Shown here one piece after another: positions 9,836-19,761 of a stretch of 40,359 nucleotides of DNA. The stretch is from assembly GCA_023245995.1 (NCBI GenBank), contig JAHFJH010000008.1, positions 1 to 40,359 on the forward strand, in the 5' to 3' direction. The notes below the pieces were generated by a model. That model worked only from the letters and a program-made list of their open reading frames with translations, was not told the DNA's origin and searched no databases. Position numbers and translations under genes: made by a program. Source of the stretch: Candidatus Doudnabacteria bacterium (lineage in GTDB: Bacteria > Patescibacteriota > Doudnabacteria > UBA920). Each line of letters opens with the position of its first letter. The first letter of the stretch is position 1.

Positions 9836-10429
9836 ATGTTAAAACAAAAGAGGCTACAAAAAATTATTGTTTTTATGATTGGGGTTTCCCTCTTGGCTGT
9901 TGGCTGTTCAAAAAAGAAAGAGCAGGCGCCCGTGACATCTACGACAAAGATTGGGGAAAATGGTTCTAAGGTGGTTGTATCTACAAATATCCCAAGCGGT
10001 TGGGTGAATTTTGTTTCTGGAGATAATGTGAATTTTGATATCGCCATGCCTAAAACATGGGTAGTGGATGACGTTAGTCAGGAAAACCACTTTATTATCC
10101 GTTCCAGTGCCGGTGCTACTGGTGCTAAGGCTGGCGACTCTTTGATGATATTTAATGTAAATAAGTTAAGCGCTAAGTCTTTGGCAGAGCAGGTAGTGGC
10201 TGACACCAAGGACGGGAAGAATGTAAGTACAGCTACTTATGGTAAAACAAATACTGGTCTTGAATATGCCTTTGTTCGCTATACAGATACCGCGAGTACG
10301 GTAAAGTCTTGGTCGGCATATGCTGTTGCAACAGGGCTTGGAAGTTATGTGTCTATTAAAACAGCTACAAATGGTGGGGACGAGGTCGCTTCGCAGATTG
10401 TGAAAACTGTAAGAGTGTGGAAGCGTTAA
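9836..10429 (+). CDS. Putative lipoprotein
   Basis: Lipobox-like signal peptide IVFMIGVSLLAVGCSKKK; extracytoplasmic beta-rich domain. Confidence 0.7.
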   Translation: MLKQKRLQKIIVFMIGVSLLAVGCSKKKEQAPVTSTTKIGENGSKVVVSTNIPSGWVNFVSGDNVNFDIAMPKTWVVDDVSQENHFIIRSSAGATGAKAGDSLMIFNVNKLSAKSLAEQVVADTKDGKNVSTATYGKTNTGLEYAFVRYTDTASTVKSWSAYAVATGLGSYVSIKTATNGGDEVASQIVKTVRVWKR

Positions 10430-10449
10430 AATAATATTATAAAAAGTAC

Positions 10450-12435
10450 ATGCTTATGAAACAAAAACTATATTTTTCCGTTGGCGCTTCCGTAGGTATT
10501 TTAGGGCTGTTTATTGCCAGCGTGTTTGTATATACAGCGCCTAATGTATATGCCGAAGATTGTTTTGGCAGTCCTACGGCTTGCGCTACACCACCCACAG
10601 TAAATAATTTTGTCTCCCAGTGTCCAGATGGACAAGTTAACTCTGGCAACTCTGGTAGAGGAGCAAACGCTACACCAAACTGTACACCTTGCCCACCAAA
10701 TACAGTTAAGACGCTCATTTATGGTTCTGAGGCATGTCTTCCACCTGGGTACGTACCTGTGTATAGTTTTGACCCAAACATATTTCAAATCGGACAAAGT
10801 GGTGAAATTTGTCGTAAAGACGGACAACACTTTACCGGTGCCATTGGAAACAGACTACCTACCCGTAAGTACGACTGCTGTGGTATAGGTGTAAGACAAA
10901 ATAGAACTGCAGGAAATAGCTTTGACTATGTGTGTGAAAATGGTGGCGCTCCAGGTACTATTCCAGTTCCGACTGCTTTGGGCGGAAGTGGCTCTGGAGG
11001 CTCCGGAAGCGGCGGTGGAGGTAGTGGTTCTGGTGGCGGCGGAAATAACGGCGGGTTTGTTTCCCAGTGTCCAGACGGACAAGTTAACTCTGGTAACTCT
11101 GGTAGAGGCGCAAACGCCACACCAAACTGTACACCTTGTCCACCAAACACAGTAAAAACTCTTATCTATGGTTCTGAGGCATGTCTTCCACCTGGATATA
11201 CGCCAAATTACAGTTTTAACACAGAAGTATTTCAAATTGGTCAAAGTGGTGAAATTTGTCGCAAAGACGGTCAGCATTTTACTGCAGCCATTGGGGACAG
11301 GTTTCCCACTCGTAAGTATGATTGTTGTGGTTTAGGCATAAGACAAAATAGAACTGCAGGAAACAGTTACGATTATGTATGTGAAAATGGAGGTAGTGGT
11401 GGTGTAATACCTACTCCAATATCAGGTGGAGGTGGCGGAAGCGGCGGTGGAGGTAGTGGTTCTGGTGGTGGTGGAAATAATGGTGGGTTTGTCTCCCAGT
11501 GTCCAGATGGACAAGTTAACTCTGGCAACTCTGGTAGAGGCGCAAACGCTACACCAAACTGTACACCTTGCCCACCAAATACAGTTAAGACGCTCATTTA
11601 TGGTGGTGAGTCATGTCAGGTGCCTGGCTATGTTCCAACATATAGTTTTAATACAGACGTCTTCCAAATCGGACAAAGTGGTGAAATTTGCCGCAAAGAC
11701 GGTCAGCATTTTACTGCAGCCATTGGAAACAGACTGCCTACCCGTAAGTACGACTGCTGTGGTATAGGTGTAAGACAAAATAGAACTGCAGGAAATAGCT
11801 TTGACTATGTGTGTGAAAATGGTGGACCTCCCGGCACTGTTGGTAATTTAGGCGCAGGCGCAGGCGCTGGTAGTGGATATTTAGCTTCATGTATAGGCGG
11901 GGGTAAAGCAGATAAAAATGATCCAGGTATTGGGGTAGAGGTGAAGGCTGATGGAACCATTAGCGCGAGCGTTGAACTTTCCGGCATTACTGGTGCTGTA
12001 ATAAAAATAGATGGCAAAGTTGCAACAGGGAAAAACTTTGCTCTCTCAGCTGGGCAAGTACTAACAGTAACTGTTGGGACAAATACTTACACAGCCGACA
12101 CGGATGGGCTAAAACCGGGTGAGTCTATGTCTGTCCTTATTCCTATGCCGTGCATTAAGGTAAACCCTCAAACAGAAGAGCAGGCTCAAATGGATGAGCC
12201 GGAATTGGAAGCATTCATTAACGGCGATGGTATTGTGAAATCTGGTATTGCTGCTGGAACTTTCCAAATATGGTACATGGTAAAAGGGGATAAGACTAAC
12301 ATTAAGTGGAAACCGTATACTTCTGTATTTACAGTTCAGGGTAAGGGAGTAATTTCCGCAAAAACAAAGTTTGGCGACGATGAAAGCTTGGTAACTTCTA
12401 CAAGTTTTGACGCCACCCCTCCCAAAAAGGAATAA
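10450..12435 (+). CDS. Secreted cysteine-rich tandem-repeat protein (3 x 113 aa) with Gly/Ser linkers and unique C-terminal domain
   Basis: Signal-peptide-like N-terminus (MKQKLYFSVGASVGILGLFIASVFVYTAPNVYA); three near-identical repeats FVSQCPDGQ...YVCENGG separated by GSGGGGSGSGGGGNNGG-type linkers. Confidence 0.88.
   Translation: MLMKQKLYFSVGASVGILGLFIASVFVYTAPNVYAEDCFGSPTACATPPTVNNFVSQCPDGQVNSGNSGRGANATPNCTPCPPNTVKTLIYGSEACLPPGYVPVYSFDPNIFQIGQSGEICRKDGQHFTGAIGNRLPTRKYDCCGIGVRQNRTAGNSFDYVCENGGAPGTIPVPTALGGSGSGGSGSGGGGSGSGGGGNNGGFVSQCPDGQVNSGNSGRGANATPNCTPCPPNTVKTLIYGSEACLPPGYTPNYSFNTEVFQIGQSGEICRKDGQHFTAAIGDRFPTRKYDCCGLGIRQNRTAGNSYDYVCENGGSGGVIPTPISGGGGGSGGGGSGSGGGGNNGGFVSQCPDGQVNSGNSGRGANATPNCTPCPPNTVKTLIYGGESCQVPGYVPTYSFNTDVFQIGQSGEICRKDGQHFTAAIGNRLPTRKYDCCGIGVRQNRTAGNSFDYVCENGGPPGTVGNLGAGAGAGSGYLASCIGGGKADKNDPGIGVEVKADGTISASVELSGITGAVIKIDGKVATGKNFALSAGQVLTVTVGTNTYTADTDGLKPGESMSVLIPMPCIKVNPQTEEQAQMDEPELEAFINGDGIVKSGIAAGTFQIWYMVKGDKTNIKWKPYTSVFTVQGKGVISAKTKFGDDESLVTSTSFDATPPKKE
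10609..10947 (+). repeat. Coding tandem repeat unit 1 (339 nt / 113 aa, 8 Cys)
   Basis: FVSQCPDGQVNSGNSG...DYVCENGG; near-identical to units at 11056 and 11488. Confidence 0.93.
11056..11394 (+). repeat. Coding tandem repeat unit 2 (339 nt / 113 aa, 8 Cys)
   Basis: Alignable to units 1 and 3 without gaps. Confidence 0.93.
11488..11826 (+). repeat. Coding tandem repeat unit 3 (339 nt / 113 aa, 8 Cys)
   Basis: Alignable to units 1 and 2 without gaps. Confidence 0.93.
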
Positions 12436-12452
12436 ACCTTTGTAAACATTTG

Positions 12453-12489
12453 AAAAAGTCGCCCCTCACTCTAGTGAGAGGCGACTTTT
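12453..12489 (+). terminator. Rho-independent terminator after Cys-rich repeat gene
   Basis: aaaaagtcgcccctcactctagtgagaggcgactttt. Confidence 0.85.
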
Positions 12490-12662
12490 ATGTTTGCGAA
12501 CCTTATTTTTTAGTTGTGTATATTTGCGCGTCTACAAATATATAAGCTAGCTATTTTAGAGGGCAACTTTACTTGTAGCCTTTTGGCGACTTGTGTTGTA
12601 ATGAAGTGGTCTTGATGTTATACTAAAACTAAAGTATTAGAGTGTATTTTAAGAAACAAAAT

Positions 12663-14870
12663 ATGAAAATTGCTAATCAACAAAAATTAATTATTGGAGT
12701 TGCTGGTTTGGCAGTGTTTGTGTTGTTAGTAACTACTGTGTGGAGTCGGCCGGGATTTTTATACCGACCAACGTCACCGGAGAAGCAAGCTGAATTGCAG
12801 AAATCGCAGGCAGACAGTTTAAAGGAGTATAGGGATTATTTGGCCAGTGTTCATACAGACCCAATTGCTAGTAGTTTAATTTTTGCCAAAGTTTTTGATA
12901 CTAAAGCCATAGCCCAAGATATACGTGAACAAATAGGTGCAGACAAGCCCGCAGTTATTCCAAAAGTTAATTTAACAGATCTTAAAGTGAATAACACGGC
13001 CGACCCGGCAGTTATAAAGGATTATGTAAGCAAACTACAAGACAGGCTTGCACAGTACCACGGTGAAGTATTGCCCACCTTAGATAACGTACTTACGGAT
13101 TTTCCAGATGTAGTATTAGCCTCGAATGCCGATAACTCCGCTAAGTCTTTACTTACTGACTTATACAGCCAAAGCGTGCCAAAACCAGCCATTCCTTTGC
13201 ATAGCGCTATTATTAGTGCTTATACAACCAGTGAGCAAATGTTTGCCGACGCAAAGCATGCGGCCTCTTTAGATGCGCCGACCGGACAGTGGAAACATTC
13301 AAATCTAGCCTATGTAACAACTCGCACACAGGTGGATTCTATGAACGATATTGTAAAACAGCTAGAACAGGCATACGCGTTTAACGCAGGAGATACAAGC
13401 GAAGGCGGCGAGTCTAACGTCTTTATCCCCATAGCAAAAGCTGTTCCAGTAAGCGTTATATATAGCATACCGCAAACAGTTTCTAATTTTTTGCGTTCTG
13501 CGCTTGGGGTTGCGATTATAAACGCAACTAGGCAAATGTTGACGAAATATATAACCAACACAGAAAAGAACTATTTAGTTTCTAACTATTTATACTACAC
13601 AAATGCTTTAGTGAACTCTAAATACGCTAACGACTACTTAAATAAAAATATTCCAGACGCAAAAGATCGTGAACAAATAAAAAAGTTTTTACCTGAGTTT
13701 AGTTGTGGTATTCAAAACGAAGCTGAATTACAAAAGCAAATGAGTGCCAAGGCTATAGAGTTTTTAGGTTTCGATCCAAAATACTTAGACCCAGCCGATC
13801 CTGACTTTTATAAAAAAGTGGTAAAAACAGTGGACCCAAAGGCAGACACAACTGGAGATGGTTACCGCAAGTTTTATGAATCTTTAGCTACTGTTGCCAG
13901 TGCATCAGCTAATGGTGCTGCGTTTACAGAGGAAATTGGTCCTACTAAAAAAGTAGCTCAGACCGCGGATTTAAAAAACATTAAAGTTTCGCTAGATAAC
14001 ATTTCCGGCCAGCAGAGAGCTGCCAGCAACGCACTCTTTAACATACCGGTGGCTAACGCTACTACGGGGAGTTTTGGGTTTGATAAGTTTATGACCAACC
14101 AAGTGCTGGGCATACTTAAACAGTTTTTAATTAAGGAAGCGGTGGTTATAAAAGAACAGCAAACTTGCGTAAAAGTACCGGTTGTAAATCCTATTATTCC
14201 AGGAGATTTTACACCAAACAAAATACAGCCGACCGAGGCAGAAGTGCAAGCCTGTACTGACGACCCAACGGGCGAGGAATGTGCAAGAATATATTTCCAG
14301 ACTCCATATGACTCTGGTGGAAATTCGCTACTTACCGACTGTCCGGTGCTACAAAATGTTTCAAACAATGGTCGCATACTTTCGGACGGTTTATACTTAA
14401 ATGTGTCTCCGGCTAGGACAAAAGTTGGAGTCGATATACAGCTGGACTACGGGTTGCAGCCTGCATGTGCTCAAAAGATTGCTGAAAACTTAAAAGCAGG
14501 TTCAACCTTGCAGTTGGGTGTGTATGGCGGAGACTTCTATCCAACTAGTTGTGTGCTTCCAACCGACCCAGAAGACCCTACAAAACAAATTGTAGTAGTA
14601 CAACCATTCTCAACCCAGTTGGAAGGTTCTGTAGTTCTCGACTCAAGGCTTATTGCAACCAGACTGGACAGAAATGGTGTAGAGGTAGTAAAACCCGGAA
14701 GACAAGTGGTAACTGCACTTATAACTGGCGTAGATGATGACGGACATCCTTTGTGTATTAGTGGTACAGTTGAACTACAACTTGACGCACCGAATATTCG
14801 CTCAGAGCTTCCAGCTTCGAGTCCGTTTGCCTTACGACCTTTGGGAAAATTTGCACTGGCTTGGCGGTAA
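12663..14870 (+). CDS. Large anchored extracytoplasmic protein of unknown function (secretion-locus orphan); GTG alternative start at 12642
   Basis: Long ORF; N-terminal TM LIIGVAGLAVFVLLVTTVW; extended -10 TGTTATACT at 12616-12624 supports the downstream ATG. Confidence 0.75.
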   Translation: MKIANQQKLIIGVAGLAVFVLLVTTVWSRPGFLYRPTSPEKQAELQKSQADSLKEYRDYLASVHTDPIASSLIFAKVFDTKAIAQDIREQIGADKPAVIPKVNLTDLKVNNTADPAVIKDYVSKLQDRLAQYHGEVLPTLDNVLTDFPDVVLASNADNSAKSLLTDLYSQSVPKPAIPLHSAIISAYTTSEQMFADAKHAASLDAPTGQWKHSNLAYVTTRTQVDSMNDIVKQLEQAYAFNAGDTSEGGESNVFIPIAKAVPVSVIYSIPQTVSNFLRSALGVAIINATRQMLTKYITNTEKNYLVSNYLYYTNALVNSKYANDYLNKNIPDAKDREQIKKFLPEFSCGIQNEAELQKQMSAKAIEFLGFDPKYLDPADPDFYKKVVKTVDPKADTTGDGYRKFYESLATVASASANGAAFTEEIGPTKKVAQTADLKNIKVSLDNISGQQRAASNALFNIPVANATTGSFGFDKFMTNQVLGILKQFLIKEAVVIKEQQTCVKVPVVNPIIPGDFTPNKIQPTEAEVQACTDDPTGEECARIYFQTPYDSGGNSLLTDCPVLQNVSNNGRILSDGLYLNVSPARTKVGVDIQLDYGLQPACAQKIAENLKAGSTLQLGVYGGDFYPTSCVLPTDPEDPTKQIVVVQPFSTQLEGSVVLDSRLIATRLDRNGVEVVKPGRQVVTALITGVDDDGHPLCISGTVELQLDAPNIRSELPASSPFALRPLGKFALAWR

Positions 14871-14905
14871 GACAAAAGTTTTGTGTGATTAGGTAATTTA
14901 TTTGC

Positions 14906-17900
14906 ATGGTGAATTTTTATAGACATAAGCATTTTACTAAATATCTAAAAGTACTTATTTTAGGTATTATTGCTAGTGCTTTTCTGTTTGCTCCGCTAAC
15001 TGTTAGCGCTGCCGTGCCCATTACGCCAAGGGAACCAGTTGCAGCTACTGGTAGAGTCTTGCAAGCGTCTACATGCGACACTGTACATGGCTTGGATGTT
15101 AGTATTTCCCCAGCAACTGCGGCGATTGGCCAAAAGGTTACCTTAACAGCACAGGTAAAGTCTTTTTGTAGGTCTGCAGTCGCGAGCAACGCTGTATTTG
15201 TATTGGACATATTTAACGGACCAATTTCTGCTGCTAATACGTCTATTGCGACTATTCGCGGAAGCGGTTACCAAGCCACAAGCGAAATACTTATAGCTCC
15301 TGCAGCGTATAGCGTTGGAGACCATTTGCTTGCCGCTCGGATGGTTTATAAAGATACAGACAACAATATGTACGGCGACGCAACTTTTCAAGTTACTGCC
15401 GCAAGTACTACGGGTGCTGCAACCTTAAGCGTAACCAGAGATGCCAATCCCAGCGTGAGCGCTATAAGCGGTACAGTGACAATGACTTTTCACGCACTTT
15501 ATAGTAAGGGCGGGTCAAATATAGAAGCAACGGCCATACAGTACACTTGTGCAGTTGGAGAAGTAGACGCGCGAACAGCCGACGGGTCTCTTGCCGACAT
15601 AGAATGTAATTATGACAAAACAGCGAGAAGCCATACCGTTACCATGCAAGCTATGCAAAGCGTTAACGGTGCTTTAGTTGCTATTCCTGGTGCAACTTGG
15701 ACAACAAATATCCAAATTACCGGCCACGAAAGTGACGATAGTATTTTAAACACAGTTGTTGGAGCGGGAAAAGCAGCATGGTCTGCGCTTGGGTGCATTA
15801 GTTGGCTTGTGGGTGGTCCAGAATGCACAATCAGCCTCATGATTTCAACCATTTCCGACGTTTTTGGCTCTGTGCTTAAAGTTGGTAGTTTATTGTTGGC
15901 TGTTTTTATGGAAAGAATTTTATCCATACAAACATTTACTCCAAAATTTGCGCAAGTAACTTTTGCAGGTTGGGTAATTTTCCGAAATCTTGGAAATATA
16001 TTTTTCATTTTAGCTATCGTGGCTATAGGTGTTGCTACGGTATTTCGTATATCTGGCTGGGCGGTAAAAGACCTATTGGTAAAACTTATAATTGGGGCAA
16101 TACTCATTAACTTTAGTTTAACGATTGCGCAGGCAATTTTGGGCATTGCTGACACTGTGCAACATCAATTTTTACCGGGGGCGTCGGGTGTGGTGCGTGA
16201 AATTATTAATCCGTTTTTTTCTTCAAGTATTTGGCAGTCTATAACAGTAGATGGCGATTTTGGTACCTACCAAGCGGCAGCGAAATCCATTGTAAACTTT
16301 TGGTTTATGTTTGCCGCGTTTATTGCCATTTTGGGCATAACTTTTTTACTTGTGGTAAGGCTTGTAATGTTGTGGTTGTTGCTTATGTTTTCGCCTTTGG
16401 CCTATGTGGCTATGGTGTTACCGTTTACTCGCAAGTATTCGCACATGTGGTGGAGCAAGTTTTTGCAGTGGGCTTTTGTCACTCCTATAGTTGCTTTTAT
16501 GCTTAATTTAACAGCGCTTGTTACAAGAGAAAACTCTAAGGTTTTTGATAATTTAACAACTCTTGACCCAAGCTTGCAAAATAGTTCACTAGAAAGCACG
16601 GTGTCCGCCATGGCTGTACGACTAGTTCCTTTGGTTTTTATGTACATGACTATAAAAGTTGCTTCTTCATTTGGTAAGGGTGCTTCGGGTTTTGTTGATA
16701 AAACATTGGAAAAAGGCCTTGGGGCTACATTCTTGCCAGCAGCAGCTACTGGCGCGCTAGCTTTAAGTGCTACAAAATACGGCGCTACTCGTTTAAACCA
16801 GTTTAAGCAAGAAAAAACTTTGGCAGCAGCTGAAAAGGGTGGTATTGGGGCTAAAGCTGCACATCTAATTTTAAGTCCTATTAGTACCGGCAAGGGAATA
16901 AAAGCTGCGTTTGACGCTAGTGCCGCGGACAGAAAACGGCGAGGCGAGCACGCACAAGATATGTCTGCTGAAATTCTTTCCAAGTCACCGCTTGGTGCCT
17001 TACTTGGGCATAAGTCGCTAATAGGCGCAGTTGAAGCTCGTAAAGCAAAAGAAGCAAAAGAGCTTATGGACAAAATGGTTGGATACAGCCAACCGCAAAG
17101 CTTGCAAGGTTTTGAAGCAGCAGTTAAGGATAAAAATAGCACTGCAGCAGAAGTAGAAATTATGCGTCATGTTCAAAATAGAGATCTTGGTACTATGCTT
17201 GCAGCAGAAGGTTTGGGTAATACATTGGCAGGAAAAATAGAGTTCCTAGATAGACGGGTGGCCGACGGTACCTTTACCGAAGAAACAGCAGCGCGTTTGT
17301 CTGGACAAATAGACTCTGAAGCAAAAAAACAAGGCGACTTACATTATATGGGTGGAACTCGTGTTGAGGGCGATAAACTTGTACGCATAACCAGCGCCGA
17401 CATCGCTACTGCAGGTTCTGCTGGTGCAGATGAATTCGCAAAACAACAAGCTAAGTATGCAGAAAGACTTACAGACATGGGTGCGGGTGCGAGAGCCAGA
17501 GATGCCAGTTTTGGTATGGTTATGAGAGAAGACGGTGCAGTGCCTGTAACGGATGTTGACAGGTTCCAGTACCAGCAAGAGTATATAGAACGAATAGCTA
17601 ACCTTAGCGATGCAGATGTAAATGCGGCAGACTCAGTAAACGACAAGCGCAAGCGTCAAGAGTTGAAAGCACTGTTTGACCCAGTGGTTGGTGAACTGCG
17701 AAGGCAAAAGGCAGTTGATGCTATTGCCGTGGAACTTGCAGCAGAAGCTGCAAAAGAAGGTGTAACTTTAACTGCGGCTGCGGCTGGTGCTGAAGCACAA
17801 GACAAGTTTAATAAATATTTGCGTAAGTATTTGCAGGTTACGACTTCTGGTCAGGCTATTAATAAGAAATCAAGGGATTTGTTTACAACGCTTTCTCGCG

Positions 17901-18364
17901 AAAATGCCAATTTTGGTTCTTCCTTAAAAGGCATTGGGAGTGCAGACAGACGTCGTGTAGAAGATTATGTAAACAATTTAGGTACTTCACCGGAAGACTA
18001 TACGTACAATATGCGTTCAGATATCAACACAATATTCACCTCAATCTCTCCGGCTCAGGCCGCAGCAGCGCAAGCAGAGTTGCAAGCAACAGTGGCTAAG
18101 TCTGTTGCAAGTCGCTTTAGTCCCGTGGCTTTTGGTATTACATCTCCTGTAACCCATACTCAGCTAGATACCATTCGCAATGGAGTTGCTACAGCCATAC
18201 AACGCATTGTCGCACTTCCAGCAAATGCAGGCGTGCCCTTAAAGAATTTACAACCCGCCTTGCAACGCGCGGTTGATGCAGAGCTAAATTCTATGCCTCC
18301 TGCGGCAACAGGTTTAAGTGCAGCTGAAGTTGCGGCAGTCGCAGCAAAAATTTCTAAAGTTTAA
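14906..18364 (+). CDS. VirB6/TrbL-like multi-TM protein with N-terminal extracellular and long C-terminal helical domain
   Basis: Signal peptide, then clustered TMs (AGWVIFRNLGNIFFILAIVAIGVATVFRI, LLVKLIIGAILINFSLTIAQAIL, FAAFIAILGITFLLVVRLVMLWLLLMFSPLAYVAMVLPF); neighbours PrgI and VirB4. Confidence 0.75.
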   Translation: MVNFYRHKHFTKYLKVLILGIIASAFLFAPLTVSAAVPITPREPVAATGRVLQASTCDTVHGLDVSISPATAAIGQKVTLTAQVKSFCRSAVASNAVFVLDIFNGPISAANTSIATIRGSGYQATSEILIAPAAYSVGDHLLAARMVYKDTDNNMYGDATFQVTAASTTGAATLSVTRDANPSVSAISGTVTMTFHALYSKGGSNIEATAIQYTCAVGEVDARTADGSLADIECNYDKTARSHTVTMQAMQSVNGALVAIPGATWTTNIQITGHESDDSILNTVVGAGKAAWSALGCISWLVGGPECTISLMISTISDVFGSVLKVGSLLLAVFMERILSIQTFTPKFAQVTFAGWVIFRNLGNIFFILAIVAIGVATVFRISGWAVKDLLVKLIIGAILINFSLTIAQAILGIADTVQHQFLPGASGVVREIINPFFSSSIWQSITVDGDFGTYQAAAKSIVNFWFMFAAFIAILGITFLLVVRLVMLWLLLMFSPLAYVAMVLPFTRKYSHMWWSKFLQWAFVTPIVAFMLNLTALVTRENSKVFDNLTTLDPSLQNSSLESTVSAMAVRLVPLVFMYMTIKVASSFGKGASGFVDKTLEKGLGATFLPAAATGALALSATKYGATRLNQFKQEKTLAAAEKGGIGAKAAHLILSPISTGKGIKAAFDASAADRKRRGEHAQDMSAEILSKSPLGALLGHKSLIGAVEARKAKEAKELMDKMVGYSQPQSLQGFEAAVKDKNSTAAEVEIMRHVQNRDLGTMLAAEGLGNTLAGKIEFLDRRVADGTFTEETAARLSGQIDSEAKKQGDLHYMGGTRVEGDKLVRITSADIATAGSAGADEFAKQQAKYAERLTDMGAGARARDASFGMVMREDGAVPVTDVDRFQYQQEYIERIANLSDADVNAADSVNDKRKRQELKALFDPVVGELRRQKAVDAIAVELAAEAAKEGVTLTAAAAGAEAQDKFNKYLRKYLQVTTSGQAINKKSRDLFTTLSRENANFGSSLKGIGSADRRRVEDYVNNLGTSPEDYTYNMRSDINTIFTSISPAQAAAAQAELQATVAKSVASRFSPVAFGITSPVTHTQLDTIRNGVATAIQRIVALPANAGVPLKNLQPALQRAVDAELNSMPPAATGLSAAEVAAVAAKISKV

Positions 18365-18366
18365 CT

Positions 18367-19734
18367 ATGGCTACGAACATTCAAACATTGGTAGGACAGT
18401 CTACATGGAATAAGGCTGAACAGCAATTGGTTTTGGGCATGGTTCCTTTGCTTGGTCCGGTTTTTTTAGCAGAGCTGTCTACTCGTTTGCAATCTGCCAG
18501 TTTTGAATATGAGTCTGGTATATGGCTACATACTTTGGAAGTTTGTACGGGGCTCGTAAAAGGTCTCCAAAATAAAGATACGTCTGCTCTTTTGGTGTTT
18601 TCTAGTTCTTATGAAGAGCCACTCTTGGATTTTGGAAAATCTTTAGTGCCTATGGCGGTAGATTTGTTAAATGGTACAGTGCCAAATACACCTCCGCTTG
18701 GCAACCCAGATGCATTGGTGGTAGCAAAGTTTGCAATAGGCTTTATAGAACTTGTTCCAGAACGAGCGTTGGTTTGGTGGGTGCAAAATAATTTACTTCG
18801 TTATTTTGCTTCGTTCCCTCTAACGCAATTATTTATGAAACGAAAGCAAGCCGATTGGGCAGGTATAATGGAAGGCTGGGGAGAGGCATATGTACTGGCA
18901 TTAAAGAAAAATCAGGAACTGTTAGGTAAACAAATAATTGTAGGAGAAAATGTGTTGGCGCCTACTGTAGAGCATTGGCTTTCGGAGTACGATGTGTTCG
19001 CAGGAAAACCCAGTCCACAGCGTGAGGCTTTTGAGCGTTTGCGGTACATACAAGAGAATGTAAACTGCAAAGCGCTAAGTAAAGACGAACAACAGGTGTT
19101 GCTTAAATTGTGTGAGTTGTATGATTGGTTTTCGGACCCATACGTAGCGGAAGCAGAGGAAGACGAGCTAAAGAGTTCCTCTACAGAAGCCCGCACGCAA
19201 GCGAATAAAAGCGTTGCCAAGGTGCCAGCAGAAGACGCGCCAAGACAGCAATCAGTTGCACAACAAACGGAACCAAGCAAAAGTTTCCAAGAGGATGAGG
19301 TGCTAATACCAGAAAAGCCGAGTGTAAATATTCAGGGAATTTTAAGCAAGAATCCCGTATTTCCTACGCAAACTGCTGGCCTGCTTGAAGTAGAGAAAGA
19401 TTCTGGTGTGCCCAAGGCTTATGTTTTGCCTGCAGCTCCGGAAATTTTGACGGAGGAAGAAAAAGTCTATTCACTGAACACATCAAAAGTGACTGCCCCT
19501 GTTGCAAAAGAGCCAAAGCCGACACCCCAGCCACCAACCAAGCCACAACCAAAAGTGGCTGAGCAGGTAAGTAATGCACTGCCACCGAGAATTGTTCCAA
19601 TGCGACAGCCAAGTGGGGTGTCGGACAAGTTAGATATGGCCGCGGTAGCGCAGAATGCAAAACAAAAGGAACTAGCTATGCAAGCAGAAGTAGATAAAAA
19701 GCTTGCGGCTTTAAAAAGAAAATCGGGACAATGA
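18367..19734 (+). CDS. Hypothetical cytoplasmic protein; helical N-terminal domain, Pro/Gln-rich C-terminal region
   Basis: Long ORF 2 bp after the VirB6-like gene; no TM; low-complexity C-terminal tail. Confidence 0.7.
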   Translation: MATNIQTLVGQSTWNKAEQQLVLGMVPLLGPVFLAELSTRLQSASFEYESGIWLHTLEVCTGLVKGLQNKDTSALLVFSSSYEEPLLDFGKSLVPMAVDLLNGTVPNTPPLGNPDALVVAKFAIGFIELVPERALVWWVQNNLLRYFASFPLTQLFMKRKQADWAGIMEGWGEAYVLALKKNQELLGKQIIVGENVLAPTVEHWLSEYDVFAGKPSPQREAFERLRYIQENVNCKALSKDEQQVLLKLCELYDWFSDPYVAEAEEDELKSSSTEARTQANKSVAKVPAEDAPRQQSVAQQTEPSKSFQEDEVLIPEKPSVNIQGILSKNPVFPTQTAGLLEVEKDSGVPKAYVLPAAPEILTEEEKVYSLNTSKVTAPVAKEPKPTPQPPTKPQPKVAEQVSNALPPRIVPMRQPSGVSDKLDMAAVAQNAKQKELAMQAEVDKKLAALKRKSGQ

Positions 19735-19761
19735 GCTTGAGTTTATATCGAGTATATAATT

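Noticed and set aside
10926-11597. Proline-rich antisense ORFs (e.g. 10926-11150, 11373-11597)
   Set aside because: Mirror images of the Gly/Ser-linker coding strand; no independent coding evidence
10609-11826. Regularly spaced long repeats resembling a CRISPR or satellite array
   Set aside because: Repeats are 339 nt, in frame and encode a cysteine-rich protein domain; no short direct repeats with unique spacers and no cas genes
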